From contig CAWIGI010000004.1 of NCBI GenBank assembly GCA_963835685.1, forward strand, positions 1 to 64,000: DNA of 64,000 nucleotides. The letters run 5' to 3'. The notes beneath the pieces are model-generated. The model did not search any database. It was not told the origin of the DNA and saw only the letters and a list, made by a program, of their open reading frames with translations. Shown here piece after piece: positions 1 to 8,943 of the stretch. The stretch comes from DATAGF01 sp963835685. Its GTDB lineage: Bacteria; Actinomycetota; Thermoleophilia; Miltoncostaeales; Miltoncostaeaceae. Position 1 is the first letter of the stretch, and the number at the start of each line of letters is the position of its first letter. The position numbers and the translations under genes are program-made.

Positions 1-714
1 CGGGAAGGCGATCTCCCGTGCGAAGCGCGAGCGCAGGCCGGGGTTCGACTCGAGGAAGTCGTGCATGAGGTCCGGGTATCCCGCGACGATCACGACCAGG
101 CGGTCTCGGTGGTCCTCCATCCGCTTGAGCAAGGTCTGGACCGCCTCGGGGCCGTAGTCCCACCCCTGCGCGCCCTCCCGGGCGAGGCCGTATGCCTCGT
201 CGATGAAGAGCACCCCGTCGAGCGCGCTCCGCACGACGCCGTCGGTCTTCTGAGCGGTCATGCCCACGTACTGAGAGACGAGGCCGGCGCGATCGACCTC
301 GACCATGTGGCCCTCTCGCAGCAGGCCCATCGCGCGGTACATGCGGCCGAGCAGCCGCGCGACCGTCGTCTTCCCCGTGCCCGGGTTCCCGGTGAAGACC
401 AGGTGCTGGGCCGCGTCGATGACGGCGAGGCCCTGCTCGCGCCGGCGGGCCTGCACCCGCCGGAGGTCGACGAACGCGCGCACCTGGCGCTTCACCGGCG
501 CGAGCGCCACCAGCCGGTCGAGCTCGGCCAGGAGCTCGTCGAGGCGCTCGGGGTCGGCCTCGGGCGGCTCCTCCGCCCGCCGGGGGTTGACCGTGCGCCA
601 GATGCGGTCGCCGAGCCGGCCGAGCTCTCCGCCGCGGATGCGCTCCTCGATGATCTGGAACGCCCGCTCCACCTCCTCGAAGGCGCGCGGGCGCCGGGGT
701 TCCTCGTCCTCCAT
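1..714 (-). CDS. AAA ATPase, CbbX/SpoVK (CfxQ) family, partial
   Basis: The C-terminus runs off the window start; 238 codons are visible. Walker A (GNPGTGKT, about residues 109-116) and Walker B (VLFIDEAY, about 168-175) fit the CbbX/SpoVK clade. The preceding charged helical segment (about 55-100) is also typical of that clade. Family members are hexameric remodelling ATPases (CbbX reactivates Rubisco, SpoVK acts in sporulation), but no Rubisco gene is in view, so the client is unknown. The ATG at 714 is the first usable start after an in-frame stop near 766; GGGAGG abuts it directly, so the exact start is moderately sure. Confidence 0.85.
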   Translation of the reverse strand, partial: MEDEEPRRPRAFEEVERAFQIIEERIRGGELGRLGDRIWRTVNPRRAEEPPEADPERLDELLAELDRLVALAPVKRQVRAFVDLRRVQARRREQGLAVIDAAQHLVFTGNPGTGKTTVARLLGRMYRAMGLLREGHMVEVDRAGLVSQYVGMTAQKTDGVVRSALDGVLFIDEAYGLAREGAQGWDYGPEAVQTLLKRMEDHRDRLVVIVAGYPDLMHDFLESNPGLRSRFAREIAFP

Positions 715-765
715 CCTCCCAATGGTGCCCGAGGCGGCGCCCGGCGGCCTCCTCGGGCGAGCACC

Positions 766-1444
766 TCAGGTGCCTCGGGTCGCGGCTTCTCGCCACGGCA
801 CTAGGCCGCCGCGAGGCGCCGGCGCCGCTGATCTCCGCCTCGGTTGGCTCGTCGAACTCGAACACCCAAGGCTCATGTCCCCCGCCCACTCGTAGGTGTT
901 CATGGTGACGCCGGTCTTCGAGACCTTGCTGTCGACGAGCTTCAGCCCAACCGGGTTCGTGCCGTCGCCGAAGAAGCGCTTCCCCCTGCCATCACCACGG
1001 GGAAGATCCACATGCGGTACTCGTTGATGAGGTCGTGCTCGAGCAGCGTCTGGACAGCCAGGGCTCCGTGAACCTGGATCTCGGGCCCGTCCTGATTCTT
1101 CACCGTCGCGACGTAATCGGCGACGTCGCCGGTGATCAGGGTGGAGTTGCTCCAGTCCACCCGCTCGAGCGTCGTCGAGGCGACGTGCTTGCGCGTGCCG
1201 TTGAGCTGGTCGGCGATCGGGCCCTCGTCGTACGGCAGTGCGCCGCGAAGATCTCGTAGGTCCCGCGGCCGAGCAGCAGCTCGTAGGGCTCGGACTCGGC
1301 GATCTGCCGCATCATCTCGTCGTCGATGTAGGGGGCGCCCCAGCCGCCGTGCGTGAACCCGCCCGTCGGATCCTCGTCGGGGCCGCCGGGTGATTGCATG
1401 ACGCCGTCGAGCGACATGATCGTGTTGACAGCGAGCACTCTCAT
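766..1444 (-). pseudogene. Dihydrofolate reductase-like (RibD C-terminal domain) protein, broken by frameshifts
   Basis: Three overlapping frames read as one protein. The N-terminal part (MRVLAVNTIMSLDGVMQSPG) runs from 1444 to about 1240, the central part (TLITGDVADYVATVKNQ) from about 1160 to 1000, and the C-terminal part with FFGDG follows to about 870, where a further shift leads to FEFDEPTEAE. This order is the RibD-C/YyaP-like family of NADPH-dependent reductases of unknown substrate. At least three shifts are needed and the true stop is uncertain. Both real decay and sequencing error are possible; broken neighbours make error likely. Confidence 0.7.
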
Positions 1445-1544
1445 CGGATCCTCCTCGGATGAGGTCTTTCGAGTCGAGAACGAGGATCCGCCCGAGAACT
1501 CATCGCCCGGGTCGGGGCACCCGTTCCGCGGGGGCCCCCAGCGA

Positions 1545-2547
1545 TCAGAGCGCAGGCGGCAGGCCGAACGCCGGGAACAGCTCGGGGAAGACGAACGTGC
1601 TGATCTCCGCGACCCGTCCGCCCTCGATCCGGAGCACGTCGAGCGCCAACGGCCGGTGCTCCGATTCGCCCGGCCGTCGCAGGTAGTGGCCGCCGCCGGC
1701 TGGGTGTTCGCCGCCGCGACGACGGTCCGGATGTGGCCGAACCGGGGTCGAAGCCCTGCCGGCTCGCGATCACGATCGCCTCCCGCCCCGCGTACCAGGT
1801 GGGGAGCGGAGGCATCGTGAGGAGCGCGTCATCCCGCAGGAGCGCGGCCAGCGCGTCGGCGTCGGCCCGCTCATGGGCGTCCACGTAGCGTCGCAGCAGC
1901 TCGCGCTCCTCCCCGCTCGGCCCCGAGGCCCGCGCCCACTCCGTCCGCCGCTCGGGCAGGCGGTCACGGAGCGTCGCCCGGGCCCTCTGGAGCGCGCTGT
2001 TCACCGAGGCGACGCTCGCCTCGAGCAGCGAGGCCGTCTCCTTCGCCGACCACCCGAGCACGTCGCGGAGGATCAGCACCGCCCGCTGTCTCGGCGACAG
2101 GTGCTGGATCGCGGCCATGAAGGCGAGCTCGATCGTCTCCCTCACGACGACCACCGCACCGGGCTCGTCCTCCGCGGAGGCGATCGGCTCCAGCAGCCGA
2201 TCGGGGTACGGCTGGAGCCACGGGAGATCGGCCGGTGGCGGAGGCGGCGCGGCCGGGTCCCCGGCGGGCACCAGCTGCTGGGGCAGCACGCGCCGCGGCC
2301 TCTTGCGAAGCGCGTCGAGACACGCGTTCGTCGCGATCCGGTAGAGCCACGCCCGGAACGAGGCCGTTCCCTGGAAGCTGAAGCTCGCGCGCCCGCGCCA
2401 CGCGCGCAGGAACGTCTCCTGGACGAGGTCCTCGGCGTCCTCGAACGATCCGAGCATCCGGTAGCAGTGCACCTGGAGCTCCCGCCGATGGCGCTCGAAG
2501 AGCGCGGCGAACGCGGACTCCTCGCGCGGATCCATCCGGGCGAGCAT
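1545..2547 (-). CDS. ECF sigma factor with SnoaL-like C-terminal domain (SigJ/ECF41-like), frameshifted
   Basis: Sigma region 2 is clear (CYRMLGSFEDAEDLVQETFL, about residues 28-47) and region 4 follows (SPRQRAVLILRDVLGWSAKE, then LLEASVASVNSALQRARATL). From about residue 205 a SnoaL/NTF2-like tail begins (YVDAHERADADALAALLRDD), as in SigJ-like ECF factors whose tail modulates promoter binding. The frame is lost near 1745 and again near 1690; the final frame ends FVFPELFPAFGLPPAL at the stop at 1545. A DHFR-like gene follows downstream on the same strand, an arrangement common for this type of sigma factor. ATGs at 2547 and 2535 are both possible. Confidence 0.8.
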
Positions 2548-2609
2548 AGGGGGCGCAGATAGCTGAGCCCCCGATGCTCCGCGAGGGCGTCCACGCGATC
2601 GTGCCCGCC

Positions 2610-2916
2610 ATGACCACGACCAGCGTCACTCACCCTCTCGGCCGCCCTGGCGGCCTGTGGCTTCACCGGCCGGCTCGTCGAGCCAGCCGACCCGGGCTAC
2701 GACGAGGCCCGCGCCGGCTGGAACGGCGCGATCGACCGCCGGCCGGCCGCCGTCGTCTACGCGGCCGATGCGGAGGACGTCGCCGGCGCCATCCGAGCGG
2801 CCCGCGCGATCGGGCTCGCCTTCACGATTCGCGCCGGCGGCCACTCGGTCTCCGGGCGCTCCGGCGGCGTGCTGGCCACCGCCGCGACGCGCGCGACCCG
2901 TGCGCGAGGCGCTTGA
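2610..2916 (+). pseudogene. Remnant of an FAD-linked oxidase (berberine-bridge-like), N-terminal part only
   Basis: From about 2641 to 2900 the frame reads like the start of a BBE-like FAD-binding oxidase: GYDEARAGWNGAIDRRPAAV, then AEDVAGAIRAARAIGL and the flavin-attachment stretch IRAGGHSVSGRS. The match ends abruptly and a stop follows at 2914-2916. A family member is about 450 aa, so most of the gene is missing. The likely ATG at 2610 is out of frame by one base. Confidence 0.6.
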
Positions 2917-3099
2917 CCTCGCCCACCGCTGCGGCGCCAGGAGCCTCGCCGCCCACGGCGCGCGAGGAGCTCCCCTCGCTGCTCAGGCGCGAGGCCGTGG
3001 GCTGAGGCGCCTGGGCCGCTCGTAGAGCGCCGGTCGGCCGAGCCCGCGGGGACCGCTCGGCCCGACTGGAGGCCGGCTGGCTCCGCGCCCGAACGGCCG
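2917..3099. other. Gap with a possible LuxR/LAL C-terminal remnant
   Basis: No intact gene. One plus-strand frame (about 2903-3010) reads REALDLAHRCGARSLA and then Ala/Arg-rich sequence. This resembles the helical stretch before the HTH in LAL regulators (compare DLAGRCGAGALVERARTEL in the regulator at 49-52 kb). It is short and may be coincidence or a worn fragment. Confidence 0.25.
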
Positions 3100-3480
3100 T
3101 CAGGTCGCGATGTCCAGCGCGGCCCGAAGAGCGGTGAGGTCGGCCGCCCCGAAGACCACGCGATTCCGCGTGGCGACATAGACCAGATCGAGGTCGACTC
3201 CAGCCCCGGCGATCTTCCTGGTGAGGTCCGCCAGCACGCCGGGGCGGTCGTCGACATCGACCACGACGACCTCGCGCTCGCGGGTGACGGCGACGTGGGA
3301 GATCGCCAGCGCGTGCCTCGCGGCCTCGGCGTGCGGGACCAGGATGTGGAGCTCGGCCCGCTCCCCTTGGCCGATGCACGTCGCGGCGGCCAGGTTCACT
3401 CCGGCATCGCTGACCGCGGCCGCCACTTCCGCCAGCGCCCCAGGGGTGTTCTCGATGTCGATGACCAGGTCAACTGCCAT
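3100..3480 (-). CDS. Tandem ACT-domain protein
   Basis: The 126 aa contain two ACT-like halves: residues 1-60 (DLVIDIENTPGALAEVAAAV) and about 68-126 (VVVDVDDRPGVLADLTRKIA). Such stand-alone ACT proteins bind amino acids or other small ligands and regulate partner enzymes; the ligand is not visible. The gene stands alone between a decayed region and a same-strand ATP-grasp gene, 183 bp apart. The ATG at 3480 starts directly at the first beta strand, as usual for the family. Confidence 0.8.
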   Translation of the reverse strand: MAVDLVIDIENTPGALAEVAAAVSDAGVNLAAATCIGQGERAELHILVPHAEAARHALAISHVAVTREREVVVVDVDDRPGVLADLTRKIAGAGVDLDLVYVATRNRVVFGAADLTALRAALDIAT

Positions 3481-3663
3481 GCCCAGCGCGGCGTCAGCCT
3501 ACTAGGGCCGCAACGTCCGGACGAGCGCCGGGACTGCTCGCGGTAGCCGACAGAAGCTACTGCAGTCATATCGCTCCGGTGGGAGTAGAGCAGATCCTCA
3601 GCTCAATCAGCGGTCCCCAGTGAGAGGCCCGAGGGCGCCGGGCCGGTCGAGGATCGCCGATCG

Positions 3664-4920
3664 CTACCGGCCAGTGACCGTCCGGCGGGCCGATCGTGTC
3701 ATCCGCCGCGCGGCGCGTGCAATCAGCGGTCCGAAGTAGAGCGCGTTGGCCGGCGAGGGATCGAGCATCCCGCGCGGGGAGAGGCCGACCGCAGCCATCC
3801 GCCGCGCGACCTGGCCCGGCGAGCCGCCTACACGACGCGTCCTCCACGCGTCGGCGAGCGCCTCGATCTCCAGGTCGAGGCGCATGTAGAGCCCTGGCCG
3901 GTAGTGCCCCGAGAACGGCCGCCCCTCGATGCCGAGGGCCAACTCGACCGCTCGGCGCGGGAAGTCGAAGCCGGCGTGCGTTGAGGCGGGGCTGGTCGCC
4001 GCGAGGCGCAGGTTGGCATCGTGCGGGAAGACGCGCCCTTCGCGCTCCATGAAGCTGATGCCGCTCGGCCCGCGGTAGTCGACGTGGTCGAGGAGCGCCC
4101 TCGCGGCGGCCACCAATCCGGCCGGGGGGTGGCCTGGCCGCTGGAGCGACGCCAGCCCGGCACCGCGCGGCCACATCTCGCGCACCTCGAAGACCACGTA
4201 CTCGAAGACGCCGCGCGCGCGCACGCTCTGGATGAACCAGCGCCGTCCGAGGATCTGCTCCTGGACGACGGCCGCGTGCCCATCGGTGACGAGCTCGGCG
4301 ACGTACGCGTCCCGCTCGGCCGCCGTCGCCACGGCCAGCGGCCGGGCGGTCTCCGAGCGCGAGGTCCGCGGCTTGACGATCGAGGGCAAGGAGGGCCACG
4401 GGCCGTGCGGCCCCTCCGCGTCGGCGAGGACCGTCTCGGGGACGTCGAGCCCGAGGGCGCGGGCGGTGCGGGTCAACTCGAGCTTGTCGCAGAGGATGTC
4501 GTACTGGCGCACGTCGGGACCGACCACGACCACGCCGCCGAGCTCGCACCCGCGCTCGGCGAGGACGCGGACGATGTCCTCGTCGATCGGCACGACCGCC
4601 GCGACCCGCTCCGTGCGGCAGATCGCCGCCACCGTCGTCATGAAGCCGTCGGGGTCCGCGATGGGGGAGGGGTAGCGCCGTGGGGCGAGGCAGGAGGCCG
4701 AGCGGCCGCCCGAGCGGCCCTCGGGGTGCGCGCCGACCACGTGGAAGCCCGCGCGCCGCAGCGACGCGCAGGCCCGTGCGCCGGCCGGGTAGCCGGTCCA
4801 CAGCACGAGGACGGTCGGATGGCCGGCTCGCCCGCGACGGCGGATGCGACGCGCCGGCCCCGGCGCTGGGGTGGTCGTCGAGCTCAGGGCGTTGGCGTGC
4901 AGGAGTGGCGAATCCGCCAT
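3664..4920 (-). CDS. ATP-grasp domain protein
   Basis: The protein has 418 aa. Residues about 34-150 form a Rossmann-like pre-ATP-grasp part (VLVLWTGYPAGARACASLRR, then AAVVPIDEDIVRVLAE). The ATP-grasp core follows, with DKLELTRTARALGLDVPET (about 154), the lysine strand LPSIVKPRTSRS, VQEQILGRRWF and the metal-site region FMEREGRVFPHDANLR. It resembles carbamoyl-phosphate-synthase-like ligases that join a carboxylate to an amine or thiol using ATP. The reaction cannot be named. It is divergent from the aldehyde dehydrogenase and has no operon partner. Confidence 0.75.
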   Translation of the reverse strand: MADSPLLHANALSSTTTPAPGPARRIRRRGRAGHPTVLVLWTGYPAGARACASLRRAGFHVVGAHPEGRSGGRSASCLAPRRYPSPIADPDGFMTTVAAICRTERVAAVVPIDEDIVRVLAERGCELGGVVVVGPDVRQYDILCDKLELTRTARALGLDVPETVLADAEGPHGPWPSLPSIVKPRTSRSETARPLAVATAAERDAYVAELVTDGHAAVVQEQILGRRWFIQSVRARGVFEYVVFEVREMWPRGAGLASLQRPGHPPAGLVAAARALLDHVDYRGPSGISFMEREGRVFPHDANLRLAATSPASTHAGFDFPRRAVELALGIEGRPFSGHYRPGLYMRLDLEIEALADAWRTRRVGGSPGQVARRMAAVGLSPRGMLDPSPANALYFGPLIARAARRMTRSARRTVTGR

Positions 4921-5062
4921 GGCACGGACGGTACGCTCGGCCGGGCGCCCGCCACACCCCCATTCGTCTGGGTCTCGCCATCGTGACGAGCGCGCTCCGC
5001 AAGCGGGCCCCGGTGTCTACGCTACGCCGGTGAGCCGCACCTCGGGCGGGCCGCCAGCCGTC

Positions 5063-6547
5063 ATGCCGGTGAGCGCGCCGGTCGCCGGGCGCCTGAGCCT
5101 GGCGGGCGGCTGGGCCGCGGGCGAGGGCGGCCCGATGGAGTCGCGCGACCCGTATTCGGGGGAGCTCATCTGGCGCGGGCGGGCGGCCTCGCCCGCCCAG
5201 GTTGACCAGGCGGTGGCCGCCGCAGCTGGGGCCGCGCCGGGGTGGCGGGCGATCGGCCTCGCCGCCCGCCGCGACCGCCTGCAGCGCTACGTCGAGGTCG
5301 TCCGCGAGCGCCGCGAGGGCCTCGCGGACACCATCGCCCAGGACGGCGGAAAGCCCCTCTGGGAGGCGCGCCTGGAGGTGGACGCGCTCATCGGCAAGCT
5401 CTCGCACTCGCTCGCGGCCCACGAGCTGCGCAACGCCGAGCGGGTGACCCGCCTCGACACGGCGGCGTCCGTGACCCGTTTCCGCCCGCACGGCGCCGTG
5501 GCCGTGCTCGGGCCGTACAACTTCCCGGCGAGCATGGCGAGCAACCACATGGTCCCCGCCCTCCTCGCCGGCGACACGGTCGTGCTGAAGCCGAGCGAAC
5601 AGACGCCGCTCGTTGCCCAGCGGGTCGTGGAGTGCTGGGTCGCGGCGGGCCTTCCCGACGGGGTGGTCAACCTCGTCCACGGCGGTCCCGACGTCGGCCA
5701 GGCCCTGGTGGCCCACGAGGGCGTCCGCGGGGTCTTCTTCACGGGCGGCACGCGGGCGGGTCTCGCCATCCGGGCCACGGCCCAGGCGCGTGCCCGCGAG
5801 CCGATCCTCGCCCTCGAGATGGGCGGCAACAGCCCCTTCGTCGTCTGGGACTACGACGATTCCCGGGCGGCGGTCCTCGCGACGCTCCAGTCCGCGTTCG
5901 TCAGCGCCGGGCAGCGCTGCTCGGCGGCCCGGCGGCTGATCCTCCCCGAGGCCGACTCAGACCTGCTGCCGGCGCTGTGCGCGGCCGCCGCGGCGCTCGT
6001 CGTGGGCGACCCCCGAGGGGAGGCCCAGCCATTCTGTGGGCCCGTCATCGCACCGGCGGTGGCGGACGCGATCATGGCCGAGCAGGAACGCCTGCTCGCC
6101 CTCGGCGCACGCCCGATCCTGCGCTGCACCCGACCCCCCTCGGGCGGCCGGGCGCTGGTCACCCCCGGTATCATCGACGTGACCGGCGTCGACGGCGTTG
6201 GGGACGAGGAGGTGTTCGGGCCGCTCCTCAAGGTCTGGCGGGCCGGCTCGCTGGACGAGGCGCTCGCGCTCGCGGCCGAGACCCGGTTCGGGCTCGCCGC
6301 CGGCATCGTCACGCGCAGCCGAGCGATCTACGAGGCGTTCTACGAGGCGGTGCCCGCCGGGATCGTCAACTGGAACCTGCCCCTGCCCGGCGCCTCACCG
6401 CTCGGGCCGTTCGGCGGCATCGGCCTGAGCGGGAACCACCGGCCGACGGGGTTCCTGGCCGCCGACTACGTCGTGTTCGCGAGCGCCTCCCTCGAGTCGC
6501 CCCGGCTCGCATCCCCGGATCCCCTTCCCCCAGGAGTCTCGCTGTAG
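5063..6547 (+). CDS. Aldehyde dehydrogenase, succinylglutamate-semialdehyde dehydrogenase (AstD)-like
   Basis: A 494-aa NAD(P)-dependent aldehyde dehydrogenase of full length. The cofactor motif PYNFP (about 151-155), the general base in LEMGGNSP (Glu252) and the nucleophile in AGQRCSAAR (Cys286) are all present. The stretch HELRNAERVTRLDT and the lack of a long oligomerisation tail are typical of AstD, the last-but-one step of the arginine succinyltransferase pathway. No other ast gene is in view, so the substrate is inferred only. The start is ATG 5063; GTG 5030 in frame is possible. The 3' end overlaps the convergent gene by 82 bp. Confidence 0.85.
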   Translation: MPVSAPVAGRLSLAGGWAAGEGGPMESRDPYSGELIWRGRAASPAQVDQAVAAAAGAAPGWRAIGLAARRDRLQRYVEVVRERREGLADTIAQDGGKPLWEARLEVDALIGKLSHSLAAHELRNAERVTRLDTAASVTRFRPHGAVAVLGPYNFPASMASNHMVPALLAGDTVVLKPSEQTPLVAQRVVECWVAAGLPDGVVNLVHGGPDVGQALVAHEGVRGVFFTGGTRAGLAIRATAQARAREPILALEMGGNSPFVVWDYDDSRAAVLATLQSAFVSAGQRCSAARRLILPEADSDLLPALCAAAAALVVGDPRGEAQPFCGPVIAPAVADAIMAEQERLLALGARPILRCTRPPSGGRALVTPGIIDVTGVDGVGDEEVFGPLLKVWRAGSLDEALALAAETRFGLAAGIVTRSRAIYEAFYEAVPAGIVNWNLPLPGASPLGPFGGIGLSGNHRPTGFLAADYVVFASASLESPRLASPDPLPPGVSL

Positions 6548-6969
6548 GCCGGCGGCCGGCGGGTGAACTCCGGCGTGCCCGGCAGCAGCGAGAAATGGCT
6601 ATGCCGGCAGAGCCATGGGCCCCCCTCGTCGCGCTCGAGCACCAGGGTGGCGCGCCCCGGGCGGTGAAACGGCCTGCCCCAGGGGTCGAAGCCGGTCGAG
6701 GTGAAGGGCACCGCGACGCAGACGAGGCGATCGTCGGAGGCGAAATGAAGCACCTGCTGCTCGACCTCGAAGGCCATGTCCGCGGTGTTGGGCCAGATGT
6801 GGCTCCACTGTCGCGCGACCAGAGCGTCGCGACCATTGACGCGGCCGGCGTGCGTACCGAACCCGAGGACCGCGGGCGAGAAGAGGCCCGCCCCGGCCTC
6901 GTAGTCAACGCGGCGGACGCAGTTCGCGAAGCGGCGAAGCCACCTCGCCACCTCACTCTCCCGGTTCAT
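6466..6969 (-). CDS. NTF2/SnoaL-like protein
   Basis: A 167-aa protein with a SnoaL-like cone fold pattern: helix-rich N-terminus (EVARWLRRFANCVRRVDYEA), then GLFSPAVLGFGTHAGRVNGR and alternating strands ending in LCRHSHFSLLPG. Members act as small hydrolases, isomerases or ligand binders; no role can be assigned. The ATG at 6969 is chosen over an upstream ATG because GAGG lies at the right distance. Its last 82 bp are antisense to the end of the aldehyde dehydrogenase gene. Confidence 0.6.
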   Translation of the reverse strand: MNRESEVARWLRRFANCVRRVDYEAGAGLFSPAVLGFGTHAGRVNGRDALVARQWSHIWPNTADMAFEVEQQVLHFASDDRLVCVAVPFTSTGFDPWGRPFHRPGRATLVLERDEGGPWLCRHSHFSLLPGTPEFTRRPPAYSETPGGRGSGDASRGDSREALANTT

Positions 6970-7104
6970 GGGACCTCCTCGGAACTTCGCCGACGAGCGC
7001 ACGATGGCAGGCCGCGGCGCGGCGCGACCACACCCGGACGGAGAGGGCCGCCACCCGTCCGGTTAGGCTGGGACACCGGAGAGGCGCCGGCGATCTGGGC
7101 ATGA

Positions 7105-7167
7105 GCGGAGGGGGAGGGATTTGAACCCTCGTCGGACCCAGAGGCCCGAAACGGTTTTCGAGACCGC
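7105..7167 (-). repeat. Distal attachment repeat: 3' part of tRNA-Ser(CGA)
   Basis: These 63 bp are identical to 11347-11409. On the minus strand they run from the 5' strand of the anticodon stem (GCGGTCTCGAAAACC) through variable arm, T arm and 3' acceptor strand to the discriminator base. The 5' half of a tRNA (acceptor 5' strand and D arm) is absent upstream, so this is a fragment and not a gene. Confidence 0.85.
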
Positions 7168-7561
7168 GGTGGCTAAGCTCGAGAACCCGCCTGGTGGCAG
7201 GGCTCTCGGCCCCTCGCGGGGCAGCGATGCGCCAGCGCACGCGCCAGCGGTGCGGCCGGCGCGTCCCCTCCGGCGCCCTCGGGTCCCTGGCCGCGCGCTC
7301 GGCGAGCTCCGCCGCCGCGGCTGGTGAGCGGCGTCCAGGGGTCGGCTGGCGGGACTCGCCAAGCGATTGGGCGCCCTGGCAGCAGACGGCCCCGCCTGGA
7401 GGTCTGGATGAGCCTAGGACCCGCCGCGACGAGCTTAAGGAAGCCGCCGCAGCCGCCGATACCTAGGACGGGTCGAGCCTGTCCCGAGGTTCAATCTGCT
7501 TCGGCGCCCCCCCTTGGAAACGATCCTGAGACACCGCAACGCAACCTGGAGACGATCCACC
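7168..7561. other. Left end of the element: no gene, short direct repeats
   Basis: No coding region is supported. GCGCCAGCG occurs at 7229-7237 and 7241-7249 (12 bp apart) and TGGCGGGAC at 7347-7355. The same words occur near the right end, at 11234-11242 and 11246-11253 (the second only GCGCCAGC) and at 11276-11284 and 11286-11294. They are candidates for integrase arm-binding sites. Confidence 0.4.
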
Positions 7562-8026
7562 GTGAAGCTTCGCCGTACGACCGGTCTGGCGGTCGGCGCG
7601 GCCGTCCTGGCCGGGGCCGCATGGCTCGGGGTGGGCGCCGCTGATGCCTGCGCCTGCAACCCGATGCCAGCCGCGGCCAAGCCCTACCTGAAGGCGGTCA
7701 CCGGCCCCGCCCAGCACGACCGCTTCAGGGACTGGGGCGTCGGCTGGATGAAGCCCGAGGGGCCGTTCCGTGACGAGGCGTGGCTGAAGAAACTCGCCAA
7801 CTCGATGCGCTTCGACATCAACCTGCGCGGGGGCGGAAAGGCGCCGTTCAGCTTCACCTGCGTCCTCGACACTGCCCCAAACCGGGTGGCGACCCCGTAC
7901 CCGGAGGCGCCCGTCGTCAGGTCCAACGTCTGGTGCTATGCGCTCCGGCCTGCCTACGACTACCGGCCCAGCTACGTCGTTCACGTCCGGCGGGACGGCA
8001 TGTACGAGAAGCGGCAGTGGGACTGA
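7562..8026 (+). CDS. Small exported protein of unknown function
   Basis: The protein has 154 aa from GTG 7562, with GGAG about 9 nt upstream. An ATG at 7514 would add 16 residues before the signal. Residues 1-27 look like a signal peptide (KLRRTTGLAVGAAVLAGAAW) followed by Cys-Ala-Cys, so it could be cleaved or lipid-modified. The mature part is rich in Trp, Tyr and Pro (DWGVGWMKPEGPF, YRPSYVVHVRRDG) with a few cysteines. I recognise no family. It is cargo of the tRNA-Ser element. Confidence 0.6.
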   Translation: MKLRRTTGLAVGAAVLAGAAWLGVGAADACACNPMPAAAKPYLKAVTGPAQHDRFRDWGVGWMKPEGPFRDEAWLKKLANSMRFDINLRGGGKAPFSFTCVLDTAPNRVATPYPEAPVVRSNVWCYALRPAYDYRPSYVVHVRRDGMYEKRQWD

Positions 8027-8354
8027 TCCCGGTCTAGCGGGGCGGCGGCTCCGGCGGCTCGACGCGCTCCGGTACACCGAAAACGGCGGGGAGCGCCCGG
8101 TCGGTGCAGGCGCTGGCGGCGCTCGACCCGCCGAGGCCGGCCCCCTCCGCGCCCCGCGAACCCTGGCCGGCGCGGCCGGCCGGTAGCCTCGACGCGGGCG
8201 CGCCTCGCAGGTCGAACGGCCGGGGCGCGCCCCTCGCCGGTCAGGCGTCGTCGGCCAGCACGTCGAGCGGCGAGGCGCCCTCCTGGGAGACGGGACAAGC
8301 CACCCGCCCTACCGTAAGGTCAACTCCCGCCGACCACTTGCCGATGGGTCAACC
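8027..8354. other. Gap without a recognisable gene
   Basis: About 330 bp of GC-rich sequence between two element genes. Both strands contain only short open frames with biased Arg/Pro/Ala composition and no credible start with a ribosome-binding site. A promoter for the downstream gene could lie near 8310-8345, but no clear -35/-10 pair is visible. Confidence 0.4.
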
Positions 8355-8618
8355 ATGAGCACGACCTACGACGACACCTGGCGCCAGGCCCTCACCTCCG
8401 CGGGCATCAAGTCCGCCCCCCCTCGACCGCCGCAGTGGATGGAGTGCTACGAGGTCTGCGAGTACGAGCTCATCGGGTTCTCCGGGCACAGCGTGCGCAG
8501 AATCGTTGAGCGGGTCGATACGCGTGAGCAGGCGGAGGCCACCGTGCGCCGCCTGAGCGCCCGCGCCGAGGGGTACGGACGGGCCTGCACCTACTCCTGG
8601 CGAGGCGTTCGCAGCTAG
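8355..8618 (+). CDS. Small hypothetical protein (87 aa)
   Basis: This 87-aa soluble protein has mixed composition (MSTTYDDTWRQALTSAGIK, then CYEVCEYELIGFSGHSVRR) that looks like a real protein and not a GC-rich shadow. Three cysteines are present, two as CYEVC. No family is recognised. It lies within the tRNA-Ser element and its end overlaps the convergent HTH remnant by four bases. Confidence 0.5.
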   Translation: MSTTYDDTWRQALTSAGIKSAPPRPPQWMECYEVCEYELIGFSGHSVRRIVERVDTREQAEATVRRLSARAEGYGRACTYSWRGVRS

Positions 8619-8752
8619 CCTCGGGGGACGAAAGTCGGGCAGCAGGGCGCTGGGCCAGGAGAGCCCGGTCGCAACTCGCCGCGGCGGATCAGGCGGTGGA
8701 CCCCGGACCGGCTCAAGCTCAGCCGGGCAGCGGCCTCGCCGGTGCCGATCAG
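8615..8752 (-). pseudogene. Excisionase-type helix-turn-helix remnant
   Basis: On the minus strand the frame reads IGTGEAAARLSLSRSGVHRL and then IRRGELRPG. This matches the MerR-like HTH of phage excisionases and helix_turn_helix_17 proteins, where the consensus runs TVGEAARLLGVSRSTVYRLI and RRGELP. An in-frame TAG directly precedes Glu-Leu and the usual wing is lost, so the 45-codon piece is probably decayed. Together with the integrase remnant it supports a mobile origin for this region. Confidence 0.5.
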
Positions 8753-8796
8753 CTCCTAGGAACGCGCAGCGGCGCGCCTCAGCAGACCGTGCAGCG

Positions 8797-8943
8797 TCAC
8801 TGCTCCTCGCCGCAGTCGAGGCAGAACGTGGCGGCGCGGGCACGGTATTCCGTGCTGTCGCAGGCGTTGCCGTCCTGGTCGAGCCACCCGCTGAAGACCG
8901 CGAACGAGCCGCAGTGGTCGCAGGCCTGCTCGGGGAAGCTCAT
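8797..8943 (-). CDS. Small zinc-ribbon-like protein (48 aa)
   Basis: The ATG at 8943 overlaps the stop of the upstream gene (8940) as ATGA, so the two are translationally coupled. The 48 aa contain two CXXC pairs, CDHC near the N-terminus and CLDC near the end, the spacing expected for a small zinc ribbon. Function is unknown; small zinc ribbons of this kind are common in actinobacterial mobile elements. Confidence 0.5.
   Translation of the reverse strand: MSFPEQACDHCGSFAVFSGWLDQDGNACDSTEYRARAATFCLDCGEEQ

Noticed and set aside
7105..7167. A second tRNA-Ser gene
   Set aside because: Only the part from the anticodon stem to the 3' end is present; no D arm or 5' acceptor strand can be found upstream, so it is an attachment-site fragment.
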